Assembly: GCF_030815585.1 (NCBI RefSeq)
Contig: NZ_JAUSWY010000001.1
Coordinates: 620,001-684,000, forward strand
Length of the DNA stretch: 64,000 nucleotides
Source: Arthrobacter pascens
GTDB taxonomy: Bacteria > Actinomycetota > Actinomycetes > Actinomycetales > Micrococcaceae
Direction: 5' to 3'
A program made the position numbers and the translations under genes. Every line of letters starts with the position of its first letter. Within the stretch, counting starts at the first letter, position 1. Positions 51,567 through 59,670 of this stretch are shown piece after piece. The notes below the pieces were generated by a model, which had not been told where the DNA came from, made no database searches, and worked only from the letters and a program-made list of their open reading frames with translations.

Positions 51567-52307
51567 TTGTCAGAGTTGAGCGGCCCCTTTACGTATTCCA
51601 GTGCCGTGGGCGACGGCGAATGCCCTGCCGGCTCGTTCCGTCTTGATAAGGCTCGGCAGAAGATGGAGTGGTCCGATGGGCTCTTCCTGCTGCACGGTTA
51701 TGAGCGCGGCGAGGTGGTGCCCACGGTTGAGCTGATACTTGCCCACAAACATCCGGATGACAGGAAGCGCACGCAGGAAATCCTTGACGAGGTGTGCCGG
51801 GTAGGGGGTTACTTCTCCATCTATCACCGGATCATTGATGCCCGTGGGCGCGTCCACCAGGTGCTGACCGCCGGGGAAGGAATTCTCGATGGGTCCGGGC
51901 AGGTGAGCGCCGTTGACGGTGTGATGGTAGACCTGACCCTCACACTGCGGCGGGAGACGGAAAAGATTGCCCGCGACGCCGTGGCCGGAGCCACTGCCAC
52001 CCGCACCGTCATTGACCAGGCACGCGGCATTCTGATGGGCCGGCTGCTGATTGGCTCCGAACAGGCCTTTCAGTTGCTGGTGGACTACAGCAGCCGCAGG
52101 AACCTCAAAGTATGCGTTGTGGCGGCAGATCTTGTGCAGTTGGCAGACGGACCGAAGGCCTCCGAGCTGCTCGATCCGGCAATCCGGGCACTGCAGGCCT
52201 TCGCTCTTGCACCTCAGCGGAAGCCTGGCCGCGCCCATCACCCGGCGGCCCATCCAGCGGCGGGACGCGGCGGACGCGTGAACGCCAGGCCCGGCAGTCC
52301 CGGATAG
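51567..52307 (+). CDS. PAS-ANTAR RNA-binding antiterminator
   Basis: A 246-residue sensor-effector. A PAS_3-type fold spans about residues 15-130 (FLLHGYERGEVVPTVELILAHKHPDDR, FSIYHRIIDARGRVHQV). A C-terminal ANTAR domain (about 140-205, VIDQARGILMGRLLIGSEQAFQLLVDYSS) binds dual-hexaloop RNA to prevent termination. The start is uncertain: I favour TTG at 51567, eight bases after GGAGG; the frame upstream to 51354 crosses the divergent promoter and has no similarity. It precedes the wall-hydrolase genes, but a riboswitch lies between, and no target hexaloop pair was recognised. Confidence 0.82.
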   Translation: MSELSGPFTYSSAVGDGECPAGSFRLDKARQKMEWSDGLFLLHGYERGEVVPTVELILAHKHPDDRKRTQEILDEVCRVGGYFSIYHRIIDARGRVHQVLTAGEGILDGSGQVSAVDGVMVDLTLTLRRETEKIARDAVAGATATRTVIDQARGILMGRLLIGSEQAFQLLVDYSSRRNLKVCVVAADLVQLADGPKASELLDPAIRALQAFALAPQRKPGRAHHPAAHPAAGRGGRVNARPGSPG

Positions 52308-52399
52308 CCTGCCGGCCGCGAACCGCGTCAGAGGGTTGCCTGGGGCATTGGAGTCAAGGTCAGGGCTGTGCTCTAGGGGAGTTCCGCCGTTATCGAAAT

Positions 52400-52428
52400 G
52401 TGACAAGGCTCGGGCTTTCCCGTACCTT
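52400..52428 (+). promoter_or_regulatory. Putative promoter for riboswitch 1 and the NlpC/P60-like gene
   Basis: GTGACA (52400-52405), a 17-base spacer and TACCTT (52423-52428) resemble a primary-sigma promoter about 50 bases before the riboswitch fold. Confidence 0.4.
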
Positions 52429-52474
52429 CGAAAGAGTGCCGATTTCTCCGAATGAGGCACTCCTGAGCAGATTT

Positions 52475-52655
52475 GCCTAACTCTGCCGCTGCTTGGGAAC
52501 CCTTCGTATTTCGTCAGGCAGAGACGGGGAACCCAATTATGGCCTGCCTTTCGCAGGCCTTGGGGTGAAGCCGCGCTTCCTGCATTAGTGCAGGACTTGC
52601 GGCCGGGTGTCTCCCATCCGAATCCGACAGCTCACCTCGCAGGCATTGGGAGAGG
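52475..52655 (+). promoter_or_regulatory. c-di-AMP (ydaO/yuaA) riboswitch 1
   Basis: Hallmarks of the actinobacterial ydaO class appear in order: GGGGAACCCA (52536-52545), a GC-rich hairpin (GGCCTGCCTTTCGCAGGCC), TTGGGGTGAA (52560-52569), a hairpin around CTGCATTAGTGCAG, GCGGCCGGGTG, CTCCCATCCGAATCCGACAG and CTCACCTCGCAGGC. It ends a few bases before the hydrolase ATG. In this class c-di-AMP binding turns expression off. Confidence 0.9.
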
Positions 52656-52662
52656 CTTCGTC

Positions 52663-53406
52663 ATGTCTTCACGCAAGAACCTGGGACGCCACCGCGCGTC
52701 CGTCATGCCCACCCGTCCATCCACCGGGCCTTCCCGGACCGTCACCGGCCGCGCCGGCGGCCTGGGCCGCCAGGCAGCCGTCCTTGCGGCCGCCTCGGGC
52801 CTGGTGCTGACCAGCGGCGTCGCCGCCCAGGCGGCGGAAGCGCCCCAGCAGCGGGACGCGGAACCGACGTCGAACCTGGAAGTCTCGAGCCAGGGGCCGG
52901 CACAGTTCAGTGCCGACTCAGCGGTCACCATTTCCTACGAACGCCCGGCTGTCAGCACTGCGCCGGCCCCCGTCGTCGAACCACCAGTCGAGGCTGCTCC
53001 TGTGGAAGCGGCCCCTGCCGCCGCACCGGCGAAAGCCACAATCTCGGTCCAGGCTGCTGCCGCCGCCCCGGTTGCAGCTCCGGCCGGGAGCGTCAATGCC
53101 ACCATGCTTTCTGCCGCCTATGCGCAGATCGGCATGACCCAGGACTGCACTGCACTGGTGGAAAAGGCCCTGGGCGCCGCGGGGATCCCCGTCGGTGACC
53201 TCGCCCCGATGCAGTTCATGAACCACGGCTCAGTGGTCAGCGACCCGCAGCCGGGAGACATGGTGGTCCAGTCCGGCCACGTCGCCATCTACGCCGGTGA
53301 CGGGCAGGTCATCAGTTCAGGCATTAACGGGAACCAAACGGCCGTCCACCCCCTGTCCTGGCTGACAGCCCAAGGTTCCGTCACGTTCGTCCGCGCAGGA
53401 GCCTAA
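52663..53406 (+). CDS. Secreted NlpC/P60-like peptidoglycan hydrolase
   Basis: Exported protein of 247 residues. A long basic N-region and a hydrophobic signal (about 38-55) end near AQAAEA. A Pro/Ala/Glu-rich linker reaches to about residue 145. The C-terminal NlpC/P60-type fold has Cys162 (QDCTALVEKALG) and His206 (SGHVAIYAGDG) as a catalytic pair. The domain is shorter than classical NlpC/P60, so activity is probable rather than certain. Its leader is a c-di-AMP riboswitch, the usual control of wall-remodelling genes in actinobacteria. A strong terminator follows. Confidence 0.85.
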   Translation: MSSRKNLGRHRASVMPTRPSTGPSRTVTGRAGGLGRQAAVLAAASGLVLTSGVAAQAAEAPQQRDAEPTSNLEVSSQGPAQFSADSAVTISYERPAVSTAPAPVVEPPVEAAPVEAAPAAAPAKATISVQAAAAAPVAAPAGSVNATMLSAAYAQIGMTQDCTALVEKALGAAGIPVGDLAPMQFMNHGSVVSDPQPGDMVVQSGHVAIYAGDGQVISSGINGNQTAVHPLSWLTAQGSVTFVRAGA

Positions 53407-53422
53407 GAAGCCAAGCACAATC

Positions 53423-53469
53423 GATGGCCGGCTGTTCGGCGCCTTGGGGGCGCCGAACAGCCGGCCATC
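53423..53469 (+). terminator. Strong terminator after the NlpC/P60-like gene
   Basis: Perfect 21-base-pair stem (53423-53443 with 53449-53469, GATGGCCGGCTGTTCGGCGC and complement) around a five-base loop, 16 bases after the stop. It separates the first riboswitch unit from the second. Confidence 0.85.
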
Positions 53470-53649
53470 ACTGCTTTAACGCTGACCCGGTCCCGGACCC
53501 GCAGCCTTCGCAGCAGCCGGCATCGGTGCCAGCATCGACCTTCGGGGCCGAGCCCGCTGATCCGGTTTCTGTTGGTTTAATCACAGAATTATAACGATTC
53601 CGCTATCTGCGGTAGTGTTGAATACAGGCGTTTCTGTATTAACGCCTCT

Positions 53650-53846
53650 TGAGCCCGTACGCCCAGCCCCGCCGGCGGCCTCAGACTACAACTCTTTTTA
53701 GGCGGGGGCGGAGAACCCAATGTTGGCAGCCAATCCTGCCTTTGGGGTGAGGCCGGAACTTTTTTGACGCTCGTGAAGCGGTCAGAGGTGCACCGGCCGG
53801 GCTTTATTCCTTGACCCGAACCCGACAGCTAACTTCGCCGGCGCCC
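53650..53846 (+). promoter_or_regulatory. c-di-AMP (ydaO/yuaA) riboswitch 2
   Basis: A second copy of the class: GGCGGAGAACCCAATG (53707-53722), a GGCAGCCAATCCTGCC hairpin, TTTGGGGTGAGGCC, CACCGGCCGGGCTTTATTCC, then TTGACCCGAACCCGACAGCT and AACTTCGCCGGC. It ends just before the AAAGGA binding site of the M23 gene. Sequence differs from riboswitch 1 in the variable stems, so it is not a recent duplicate. Confidence 0.88.
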
Positions 53847-53859
53847 GAAAGGATCCCCT

Positions 53860-54651
53860 TTGCCATTTTCGTCTGCCCGCGCCCGCCGCCGCCGTAACCC
53901 GGCGCCAGCCACCACCCGCCGCTCCACCTTCGCCGCACTCCGGCACCGTCTCGGCCCCCGAACCGCCCAATCCGACGCAGGACTGCGCCAGCATCTTCCG
54001 TTCGCAGCAACAATCGGTGCGGCTTTGCTGGTTGGCGCCGGAATCACGGCAGCACACGCCGACATGACTGTTACTGGCCCCTTCCCGGCTGCCACAGTGC
54101 AGCAGGCCGCGGGCGGGCCCCCTGCCCAGGCCCCCGCCGAAGCGGCTATCGCCTTTGACCGGTCGCAAGTGGACACTGCTCCTGCCGAAGCTGCCCTGGA
54201 AGTCGAGCCGGCAGCCGCCGCCGCACCGCAGGAACCGGCCCCGGCAGCCGCCGTCCCGCCGGCCAGGCTCAGCGCTCCGCTGGCCAGCATGTCCGTCAGT
54301 TCACCGTTCGGCCTGCGGTTTAGTCCGATCACCGGCGGAACCGGGGAACTCCACACCGGACTTGACCTGGTGGCGCCGTGCGGGACTGAGGTGCTCGCTG
54401 CCGGTTCCGGCACCGTGGTGGAGGCCGGATGGCACGCCTACGGCGGAGGGAACCGGATAGTGGTGGACCACGGCAACGGTCTGAAAAGCACCTACAACCA
54501 CCTCTCCTCTATCGAGACGACTGTGGGGGCAGCCCTCAACACCGGCCACCGCCTGGCCGCAGCAGGAACGACCGGAAGCTCCACCGGCTGCCACCTGCAC
54601 TTCGAGGTGCTCTCCAACGACCAGGCCGTCGATCCGCAGAGCTGGATGTGA
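53860..54651 (+). CDS. Secreted M23 (LytM-type) peptidoglycan endopeptidase
   Basis: A 263-residue exported protein. A basic N-terminus (RARRRRNPAPATTRRSTF) and a hydrophobic signal (about 46-64) precede an Ala/Pro-rich linker and the M23 domain (about 145-260). Zinc ligands are His165 and Asp169 (HTGLDLV) and His247, with catalytic His245 (CHLHFEV). It should cut peptide crosslinks or bridges in the wall. The start is TTG, chosen for AAAGGA eight bases upstream and the position of the signal peptide. It is under riboswitch 2, so c-di-AMP should repress it. Confidence 0.88.
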   Translation: MPFSSARARRRRNPAPATTRRSTFAALRHRLGPRTAQSDAGLRQHLPFAATIGAALLVGAGITAAHADMTVTGPFPAATVQQAAGGPPAQAPAEAAIAFDRSQVDTAPAEAALEVEPAAAAAPQEPAPAAAVPPARLSAPLASMSVSSPFGLRFSPITGGTGELHTGLDLVAPCGTEVLAAGSGTVVEAGWHAYGGGNRIVVDHGNGLKSTYNHLSSIETTVGAALNTGHRLAAAGTTGSSTGCHLHFEVLSNDQAVDPQSWM

Positions 54652-54697
54652 CCAGCAGCAGCTGAGGTTCCGGAGCATCCAGCCTCCGGCGCGCGGC

Positions 54698-55501
54698 TCA
54701 GCTTTCCCGGCGGATAATGGGCAAGGCCAGATTCTGGGGTCCAGGTTCTGATCCGCGAGGGTCTTCTGAGCCGCAAGCGTCGCAGCAGCCGGCATCGGCT
54801 CCCGCCTCGGCTTTTGGATCGTCCTTTACGCGGGCCTCGGCTGCTGCCTCGTCCTTCTCGACGGCGGCGTGGGGGACTGCGCAGCAGACGTCGCCTTTCC
54901 AGGCGCTGACGCCTTCCCGGACGGCGATTGCGGCGATGACCAGTGCGGCGCCGGCATCGGCCCACCACCACCCCAGCGCGCTGTTCAGCAGCAGGCCGGC
55001 CAGCAGGACTGCTGAGAGGTAGGTGCACAGCAGCGTCTGCTTGGAATCGGCCACCGCGGTTTTGGAGCCGAGCTCCCGGCCGGCGCGGCGCTGCAGCCAG
55101 GACAGGACCGGCATAACGGCCAGGCTCAGGGCTGCGATCACAATGCCCGGGGTGGAGTGCTGCGCTTCGCCGCCGCCGGTCAGGGAACGGACCGAATCCA
55201 CGGTGACGAAAAGGGCCAGGGTGAAGAAGGAGAACGCGATGAGCCGCAGGGTCACGTGTTCGCGCCGTTCCGGATCCTTGGCGGAGAACTGCCAGGACAG
55301 GGCGACGGCGGAGGCAACCTCGATCACCGAGTCCAGGCCGAAGCCGATCAGCGCAGAGGAGTCCGCCACAGTCCCCGCCCACAGCGCCACGAGGGCCTCG
55401 ATGACGTTGTAGGTGATGGTCGCGGCAGCGAACAGCCGGATGCGGCGGCTCAGGACTGCACGGCGCTGCGCGACGGGTGCCAACCCTAGGGTGGCTGTCA
55501 T
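54698..55501 (-). CDS. Cation diffusion facilitator family metal transporter
   Basis: A 267-residue membrane protein with six helices and the CDF pattern, including the helix-2 and helix-5 metal sites (IGFGLDSVIEV, LGWWWADAGAALVIA). The cytoplasmic C-terminus is short and carries CC and CCDAC clusters (DVCCAV, GADAGCCDACGSEDP) suited to binding Zn, Cd or Co. It lacks the usual large CDF C-terminal domain. Its ATG overlaps the stop of the ArsR gene (ATGA), so the sensor and pump form an operon. Confidence 0.87.
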   Translation of the reverse strand: MTATLGLAPVAQRRAVLSRRIRLFAAATITYNVIEALVALWAGTVADSSALIGFGLDSVIEVASAVALSWQFSAKDPERREHVTLRLIAFSFFTLALFVTVDSVRSLTGGGEAQHSTPGIVIAALSLAVMPVLSWLQRRAGRELGSKTAVADSKQTLLCTYLSAVLLAGLLLNSALGWWWADAGAALVIAAIAVREGVSAWKGDVCCAVPHAAVEKDEAAAEARVKDDPKAEAGADAGCCDACGSEDPRGSEPGPQNLALPIIRRES

Positions 55502-55824
55502 GCCACGCACGTCCCGTCCGGGGCACAGCAGGCCGGGTCTACGGCCAGGACAACGCCGAGAAGGTCCCTGATGGCGTGGCCCAGCCGGGCGTCTGCCAGC
55601 TCATACCGGGTCCGCCGGCCGTCCGGAACAGCCACCACCAGGCCACAGCCCCGCAGGCACGTCAGGTGATTGGACATGCTCTGCCGTGACACGCCCAGGG
55701 AATCGGCCAGATCGGAAGGGTAGGAAGGCCCGTCCGCCAGCGCCAGCAGGATGCGGGCGCGCGTGGGGTCCGAGACTGCGTAGCCGAACCTCGCGAGCAC
55801 TGGGGCGTGCGTCAGGGTCTCCAT
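55498..55824 (-). CDS. ArsR/SmtB-family metal-sensing repressor
   Basis: A 108-residue winged-helix repressor: FGYAVSDPTRARILLALADG, the recognition helix SDLADSLGVSRQSMSNHLTCLRGCGLV, and a C-terminal Cys cluster DPACCAPDGTCVA. Cys in the recognition-helix region and at the C-terminus recall CmtR, a Cd/Pb sensor, so Cd, Pb or Zn is the likely ligand. It releases the operator at 55833 when metal binds, inducing the coupled CDF pump. Confidence 0.88.
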   Translation of the reverse strand: METLTHAPVLARFGYAVSDPTRARILLALADGPSYPSDLADSLGVSRQSMSNHLTCLRGCGLVVAVPDGRRTRYELADARLGHAIRDLLGVVLAVDPACCAPDGTCVA

Positions 55825-55832
55825 GGCTCAAT

Positions 55833-55852
55833 AGTACATCGACGGATGTACT
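55833..55852. promoter_or_regulatory. ArsR operator
   Basis: Perfect inverted repeat AGTACATC-GACG-GATGTACT nine bases before the ArsR start, in the place expected for autoregulation of the ArsR-CDF operon. Confidence 0.7.
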
Positions 55853-55876
55853 GTAGGGCAAGCTGGGCAGCAACCG

Positions 55877-57136
55877 TCAGGAACCCTTTGCGGCGCTCCG
55901 GAGGCGCACGGCGCGGTAGAGGATGCCGGCGGCAAACATCACCAGGCCGGCAACGACGGACTCGACGGGCAAGGTGGCCACCAAGGCCACGCAGGCGATG
56001 GCCCCGGCCACTTGAAGGGCTTTGGGATAGCGCCGGTTTCGAGCGGTCTGGGTGTACGCAGCCAGGTTGGCGACCAGGTAATAGATCAGGACACCGAATG
56101 ACGAGAATCCGATCGCACCGCGGAGGTCGGCAACGCTGATGATGAGGCAGACCACGGCCGCCAGGACCATTTCGGCCCGGTGCGGGACCTTGAACCGGGG
56201 ATGGACGGCGGAGAGCCAGCGGGGGAGGTCCGCTTCCCTGGCCATTGCCAGGGTGGTGCGGCCCAGGCCCGCAATCAGGGCCAGCAGTGCCCCCAGGGAC
56301 GCCAGTGCGGCGCCCACCCTGACAACGGGGGAAGCCCAGTCCCACCCTGCGCTCACCGCGGCAGCCAGCGGCGCCGGGTTGCCGGCGATGTCGTCCGGGC
56401 CGAGGACTGACAGGATACTCACCGCGATGACCGCATAGACAACCACCGCGATCCCGAGCGCGATCACAATGGCGCGGGGGATCGTCTTGCGTGGGTTAAT
56501 GACTTCTTCGCCCATGGTGGCGATGCGCGCGTAGCCGGCGAAGGCGAAGAAAAGCAGGCCGGCGGACTGCAGCACGCCGTACCAGCCGTGGGCGAGGAGG
56601 CCGCCGTCGAACAGGTTCTGCGGGTCGGCGGAACCGGGCGCCCAGCAGGCGGCGACGACGACGGCCAGCGCCGCCAGCACGGCAACCACAATGATCCTGG
56701 TCAGCGCAGCCGTGCGTGTCACTCCGCGGTAGTTCACCGCTGCCAGCAGGATGACCGCGGTGATGGCAACGGGCCGCTCCCAGCCCGGAGGTGCGGCGTA
56801 GGCGGCGAACGTCAAGGCCATGGCCGCACTGCTGGCGGTCTTTCCGATCACAAAGCCCCACCCGGCCAGGAACCCGGGCCACGGGCCCAGCCGCTCCCGG
56901 CCATAGACGTAGGTGCCGCCGGAGGTGGGGTACTCTGCGGCAAGCTGCGCCGATGCGGTGGCATTGCAGTAGGCCACTGCGGCGGCGGCCACCAGGCCGA
57001 TCAGCAGCCCGGACCCGGCCGCCTGGGCGGCCGGGGTGAAGGCGGCAAAGACGCCTGCGCCGATCATTGACCCGAGGCCGATCACCACCGCGTCAAACGT
57101 ATTCAGCCTGCGGGCCAGAACCGGATGGTTGCTCAA
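55877..57136 (-). CDS. APC-family amino acid permease
   Basis: A 419-residue transporter with about twelve helices. The N-terminus LARRLNTFDAVVIGLGSMIGAGVFAAF and AEYPTSGGTYVYGRERLGPWPGF are typical of the broad APC superfamily (near the basic amino acid/polyamine antiporter group). Substrate unknown. I chose TTG at 57136 because GAAGGG lies upstream and similarity starts at HPVLARRLN; the frame extends 93 codons further without sense. Transcribed toward the ArsR-CDF pair but 52 bases short of it, with its own likely control. Confidence 0.8.
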   Translation of the reverse strand: MSNHPVLARRLNTFDAVVIGLGSMIGAGVFAAFTPAAQAAGSGLLIGLVAAAAVAYCNATASAQLAAEYPTSGGTYVYGRERLGPWPGFLAGWGFVIGKTASSAAMALTFAAYAAPPGWERPVAITAVILLAAVNYRGVTRTAALTRIIVVAVLAALAVVVAACWAPGSADPQNLFDGGLLAHGWYGVLQSAGLLFFAFAGYARIATMGEEVINPRKTIPRAIVIALGIAVVVYAVIAVSILSVLGPDDIAGNPAPLAAAVSAGWDWASPVVRVGAALASLGALLALIAGLGRTTLAMAREADLPRWLSAVHPRFKVPHRAEMVLAAVVCLIISVADLRGAIGFSSFGVLIYYLVANLAAYTQTARNRRYPKALQVAGAIACVALVATLPVESVVAGLVMFAAGILYRAVRLRSAAKGS

Positions 57137-57198
57137 CGGCGGAAACCCTTCGCTAACTTCAGGACCAAGGCCATCAACTGGCCACAACCGTCCTAACT

Positions 57199-58059
57199 CT
57201 AGCGATTGCGACGGGAAGCTTGGAGCTTGAGCCGGCCCGGTGCGGACCTTCGTTCGCGGACCGTGAGGTACGTGCGGTGCACTGTGATGACCAGGACCAG
57301 CCAGGCTCCGCCCAGAGCCCAGGCGCCCAGGACATCGGTCAGCCAGTGATGTCCCAGGTAAACCCGGCTCAGGCCCATGCTGACGGCAAAGAGGGAAGCG
57401 ACGGCGACGGTCCAAAAACGGCCCCAGGCGGTCTTTCGGCGGAGGATCACCAGGTAGGCCACGATTCCGGCAACCACCACCGAACCGAGGGCGTGGCCAC
57501 TGGGAAAGGCAGCCGAAAACTCAAACGGCGGGACAGCGTCGATATGCTCGGGGCGTGACCGGCCGACGAGCTGTTTCCCTGCAGTGATCATCAGCATGGA
57601 GCCGAGGCCCGCGACCGCGACGAGGATGACAGGGGTCCAGGACCGGCGGCGGAGACCCAGGATGACGAGCGCGGTCACGGCAATAACGGGCATCCCGACG
57701 CCGCCGCCTATGTTGGTGTACGCCGTCACCATCGCGTCCAGGGCAGGCGACCGGACACTTTGGGCTGCGTCAAGGACCGGATGGTCGAGTCCGGAGACGC
57801 CATTGTCCCTGGTGACCGCATCGTAGACATTCGCGAACAGGTACGTCAGGGTTGCTGCGATCAGGGCGCCCGCCAGAAGGCTCAGTATCAGCGCCCCGTT
57901 GGGGCCAAGCCTCCGGCTGATGCGCTGGAGGGTGTCGGCCAGGAACCGACCGGCACGGGTGTGCCCCCGCGTGAGGTCTTTGTCTCCGATGGCCCGGTCC
58001 TGCTGGAGTTCGCCCGTTACCCCTTTTTCGGGTGGGTCTCTGAGTTCTTCGGCCATCAT
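57199..58059 (-). CDS. PAP2-superfamily membrane phosphatase
   Basis: A 286-residue membrane enzyme with about six helices and all three PAP2 motifs: KQLVGRSRP, the FPSGHALGS loop and SRVYLGHHWLTDVLGA. Family members dephosphorylate undecaprenyl pyrophosphate or phosphatidate outside the membrane, so recycling of the wall lipid carrier is a plausible role. Two consecutive ATGs (58059, 58056) are possible starts; neither has a strong binding site. Confidence 0.87.
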   Translation of the reverse strand: MMAEELRDPPEKGVTGELQQDRAIGDKDLTRGHTRAGRFLADTLQRISRRLGPNGALILSLLAGALIAATLTYLFANVYDAVTRDNGVSGLDHPVLDAAQSVRSPALDAMVTAYTNIGGGVGMPVIAVTALVILGLRRRSWTPVILVAVAGLGSMLMITAGKQLVGRSRPEHIDAVPPFEFSAAFPSGHALGSVVVAGIVAYLVILRRKTAWGRFWTVAVASLFAVSMGLSRVYLGHHWLTDVLGAWALGGAWLVLVITVHRTYLTVRERRSAPGRLKLQASRRNR

Positions 58060-58226
58060 GGGTCCAATCGTCAGCGCGTCCCGCCGGGCTGGGTCAGCGA
58101 GATAATAAGCGTACTTCCTTTTGGCGGTTCGGCGGCAGAGGTAAGGCCGTATTTTACGGTTAGGCTGGGCGTGTGCGCGCAGCCCCGGGATCGGATCTCC
58201 TGTTCGGCGTGCTGGTGCACGCCGCG

Positions 58227-59651
58227 TTACCCGATGATCGGACGTTCCTCCGGCAGCCGGTACAGCCGCGGGCGTGAGGACAGGGCCAGCGCAGAGGCCA
58301 CGGCCACGGTTCCGATGCGCCCCGTGAACATGAGGGCCATCAGCACCCATTCGGCCGACGGCGGGAGGTTGTACGTGATGCCGGTACTCATTCCCACCGT
58401 GGCGAACGCGGAGATGGATTCGAACAGCACCTTTTCCAGGCTGTAGTCCGTGAAAGCAAGCAACAGCAGCGTGCCAATAACCACCGCGGCGACGCCCAGG
58501 AGTGCCACGGAGAGGGCCTGGCGCTGTGACGAGGAGCTGATGGAACGGTGGGCGATGGTTACCTCCTCGCGGCCGCGGACCTCATTCCAGATGGAGAAGC
58601 CCAGCACCAGGAACGTGGTGATCTTGATGCCGCCTGCCGTACCGGCGCTGCCTCCGCCGATGAACATCAGGATGTTGGTGACCATGAGTGTCTCCGGCGA
58701 GGCGGCGGCGTAATCGATGCTGTTGAAGCCGGCTGTACGCGGAAAAACGCCGCCGGCCAGGGATCCCAGCAGCTTCCCGGTGAGGGAGAGGGGCCCTAGG
58801 GTCTCGTCTCGGTTCCATTCGAACGCAGCGAACAGTGTGATGCCGGCGGCCAGGAGCACCAGCGTTCCGTAAATGGTCAGGCGGAGGTGGACGCTCCAGT
58901 TTTTGGCATTGGTCTCGCCCCTGAGGAGCTGGATGACCACCGGGAACCCCAGGCCGCCGGCGATGATGGCAGCGCAGATCGGGGCGATAATCCAGGGGTC
59001 CTCGGCGAAGCCAATGAGGTTGTCGCTGTAGAGGGCAAAGCCGGCGTTGTTGAAGGAGGAGACCGCGTGGAACGCTCCGTGCCAGAGCGCCGTCGCGGGG
59101 TTCTGGTCGTACGCAATCCAGAAGCGTCCGGTCAGGATCACGGCGGTGGCGGCCTCGAAGCCGATCATGAGCTTTGCCACCCGGAGCAGCACAGCGCGGA
59201 CGTCGCCCAGGTTCAGGGTGTGGGTCTCGGACTGCGCCACCAGCTGGCCCCGGAGTCCGATGCTTTTGCGCACGAGCAATGCCAGGAGGGTGGCCAGGGT
59301 CATGATGCCAAACCCGCCCACCTGGATCAGCGCCATGATTACCGCCTGGCCGAACGGCGTCCAGTAGGTGGCCGTGTCCACGGTGATCAGTCCGGTCACG
59401 CAGACCGCCGAAACCGAGGTGAAGAGCGCAGCCATCAGGGGGTCGGCGCCGGGCTCGCTGCCGGTGCGCGCCAGCGGCAGCATCAGCACCGCGGCCCCCA
59501 GGATGATGACGGCGAGGAACGCCAGCGGGACAGACCGGACGGGGTGCGAGAGGGCGCGCTTGATGGCGTTGTCCCTGCTGTCCTTGGCTCGCTTGCCCTT
59601 CCACCGCTGAGCTCTTTGCTCCGGGACGGATGCGGCACCGGCTGCCTTCAT
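58227..59651 (-). CDS. TrkH/KtrB-family potassium transporter
   Basis: A 474-residue K+ channel-like transporter with repeated membrane-pore-membrane units. Selectivity-filter-like stretches SVCVTGL, SSFNNAGFAL, FPRTAGFNS and FATVGMSTGI contain the conserved glycines. GGAGAGGAC precedes the ATG at 59651; the longer frame to 60284 lies inside the next gene and is discarded. No TrkA/KtrA regulatory gene is in the window. It lies 19 bases downstream of a large APC-type transporter gene and probably shares its transcript. Confidence 0.9.
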   Translation of the reverse strand: MKAAGAASVPEQRAQRWKGKRAKDSRDNAIKRALSHPVRSVPLAFLAVIILGAAVLMLPLARTGSEPGADPLMAALFTSVSAVCVTGLITVDTATYWTPFGQAVIMALIQVGGFGIMTLATLLALLVRKSIGLRGQLVAQSETHTLNLGDVRAVLLRVAKLMIGFEAATAVILTGRFWIAYDQNPATALWHGAFHAVSSFNNAGFALYSDNLIGFAEDPWIIAPICAAIIAGGLGFPVVIQLLRGETNAKNWSVHLRLTIYGTLVLLAAGITLFAAFEWNRDETLGPLSLTGKLLGSLAGGVFPRTAGFNSIDYAAASPETLMVTNILMFIGGGSAGTAGGIKITTFLVLGFSIWNEVRGREEVTIAHRSISSSSQRQALSVALLGVAAVVIGTLLLLAFTDYSLEKVLFESISAFATVGMSTGITYNLPPSAEWVLMALMFTGRIGTVAVASALALSSRPRLYRLPEERPIIG

Positions 59652-59670
59652 CGGACTGTCCTCTCCGCGG

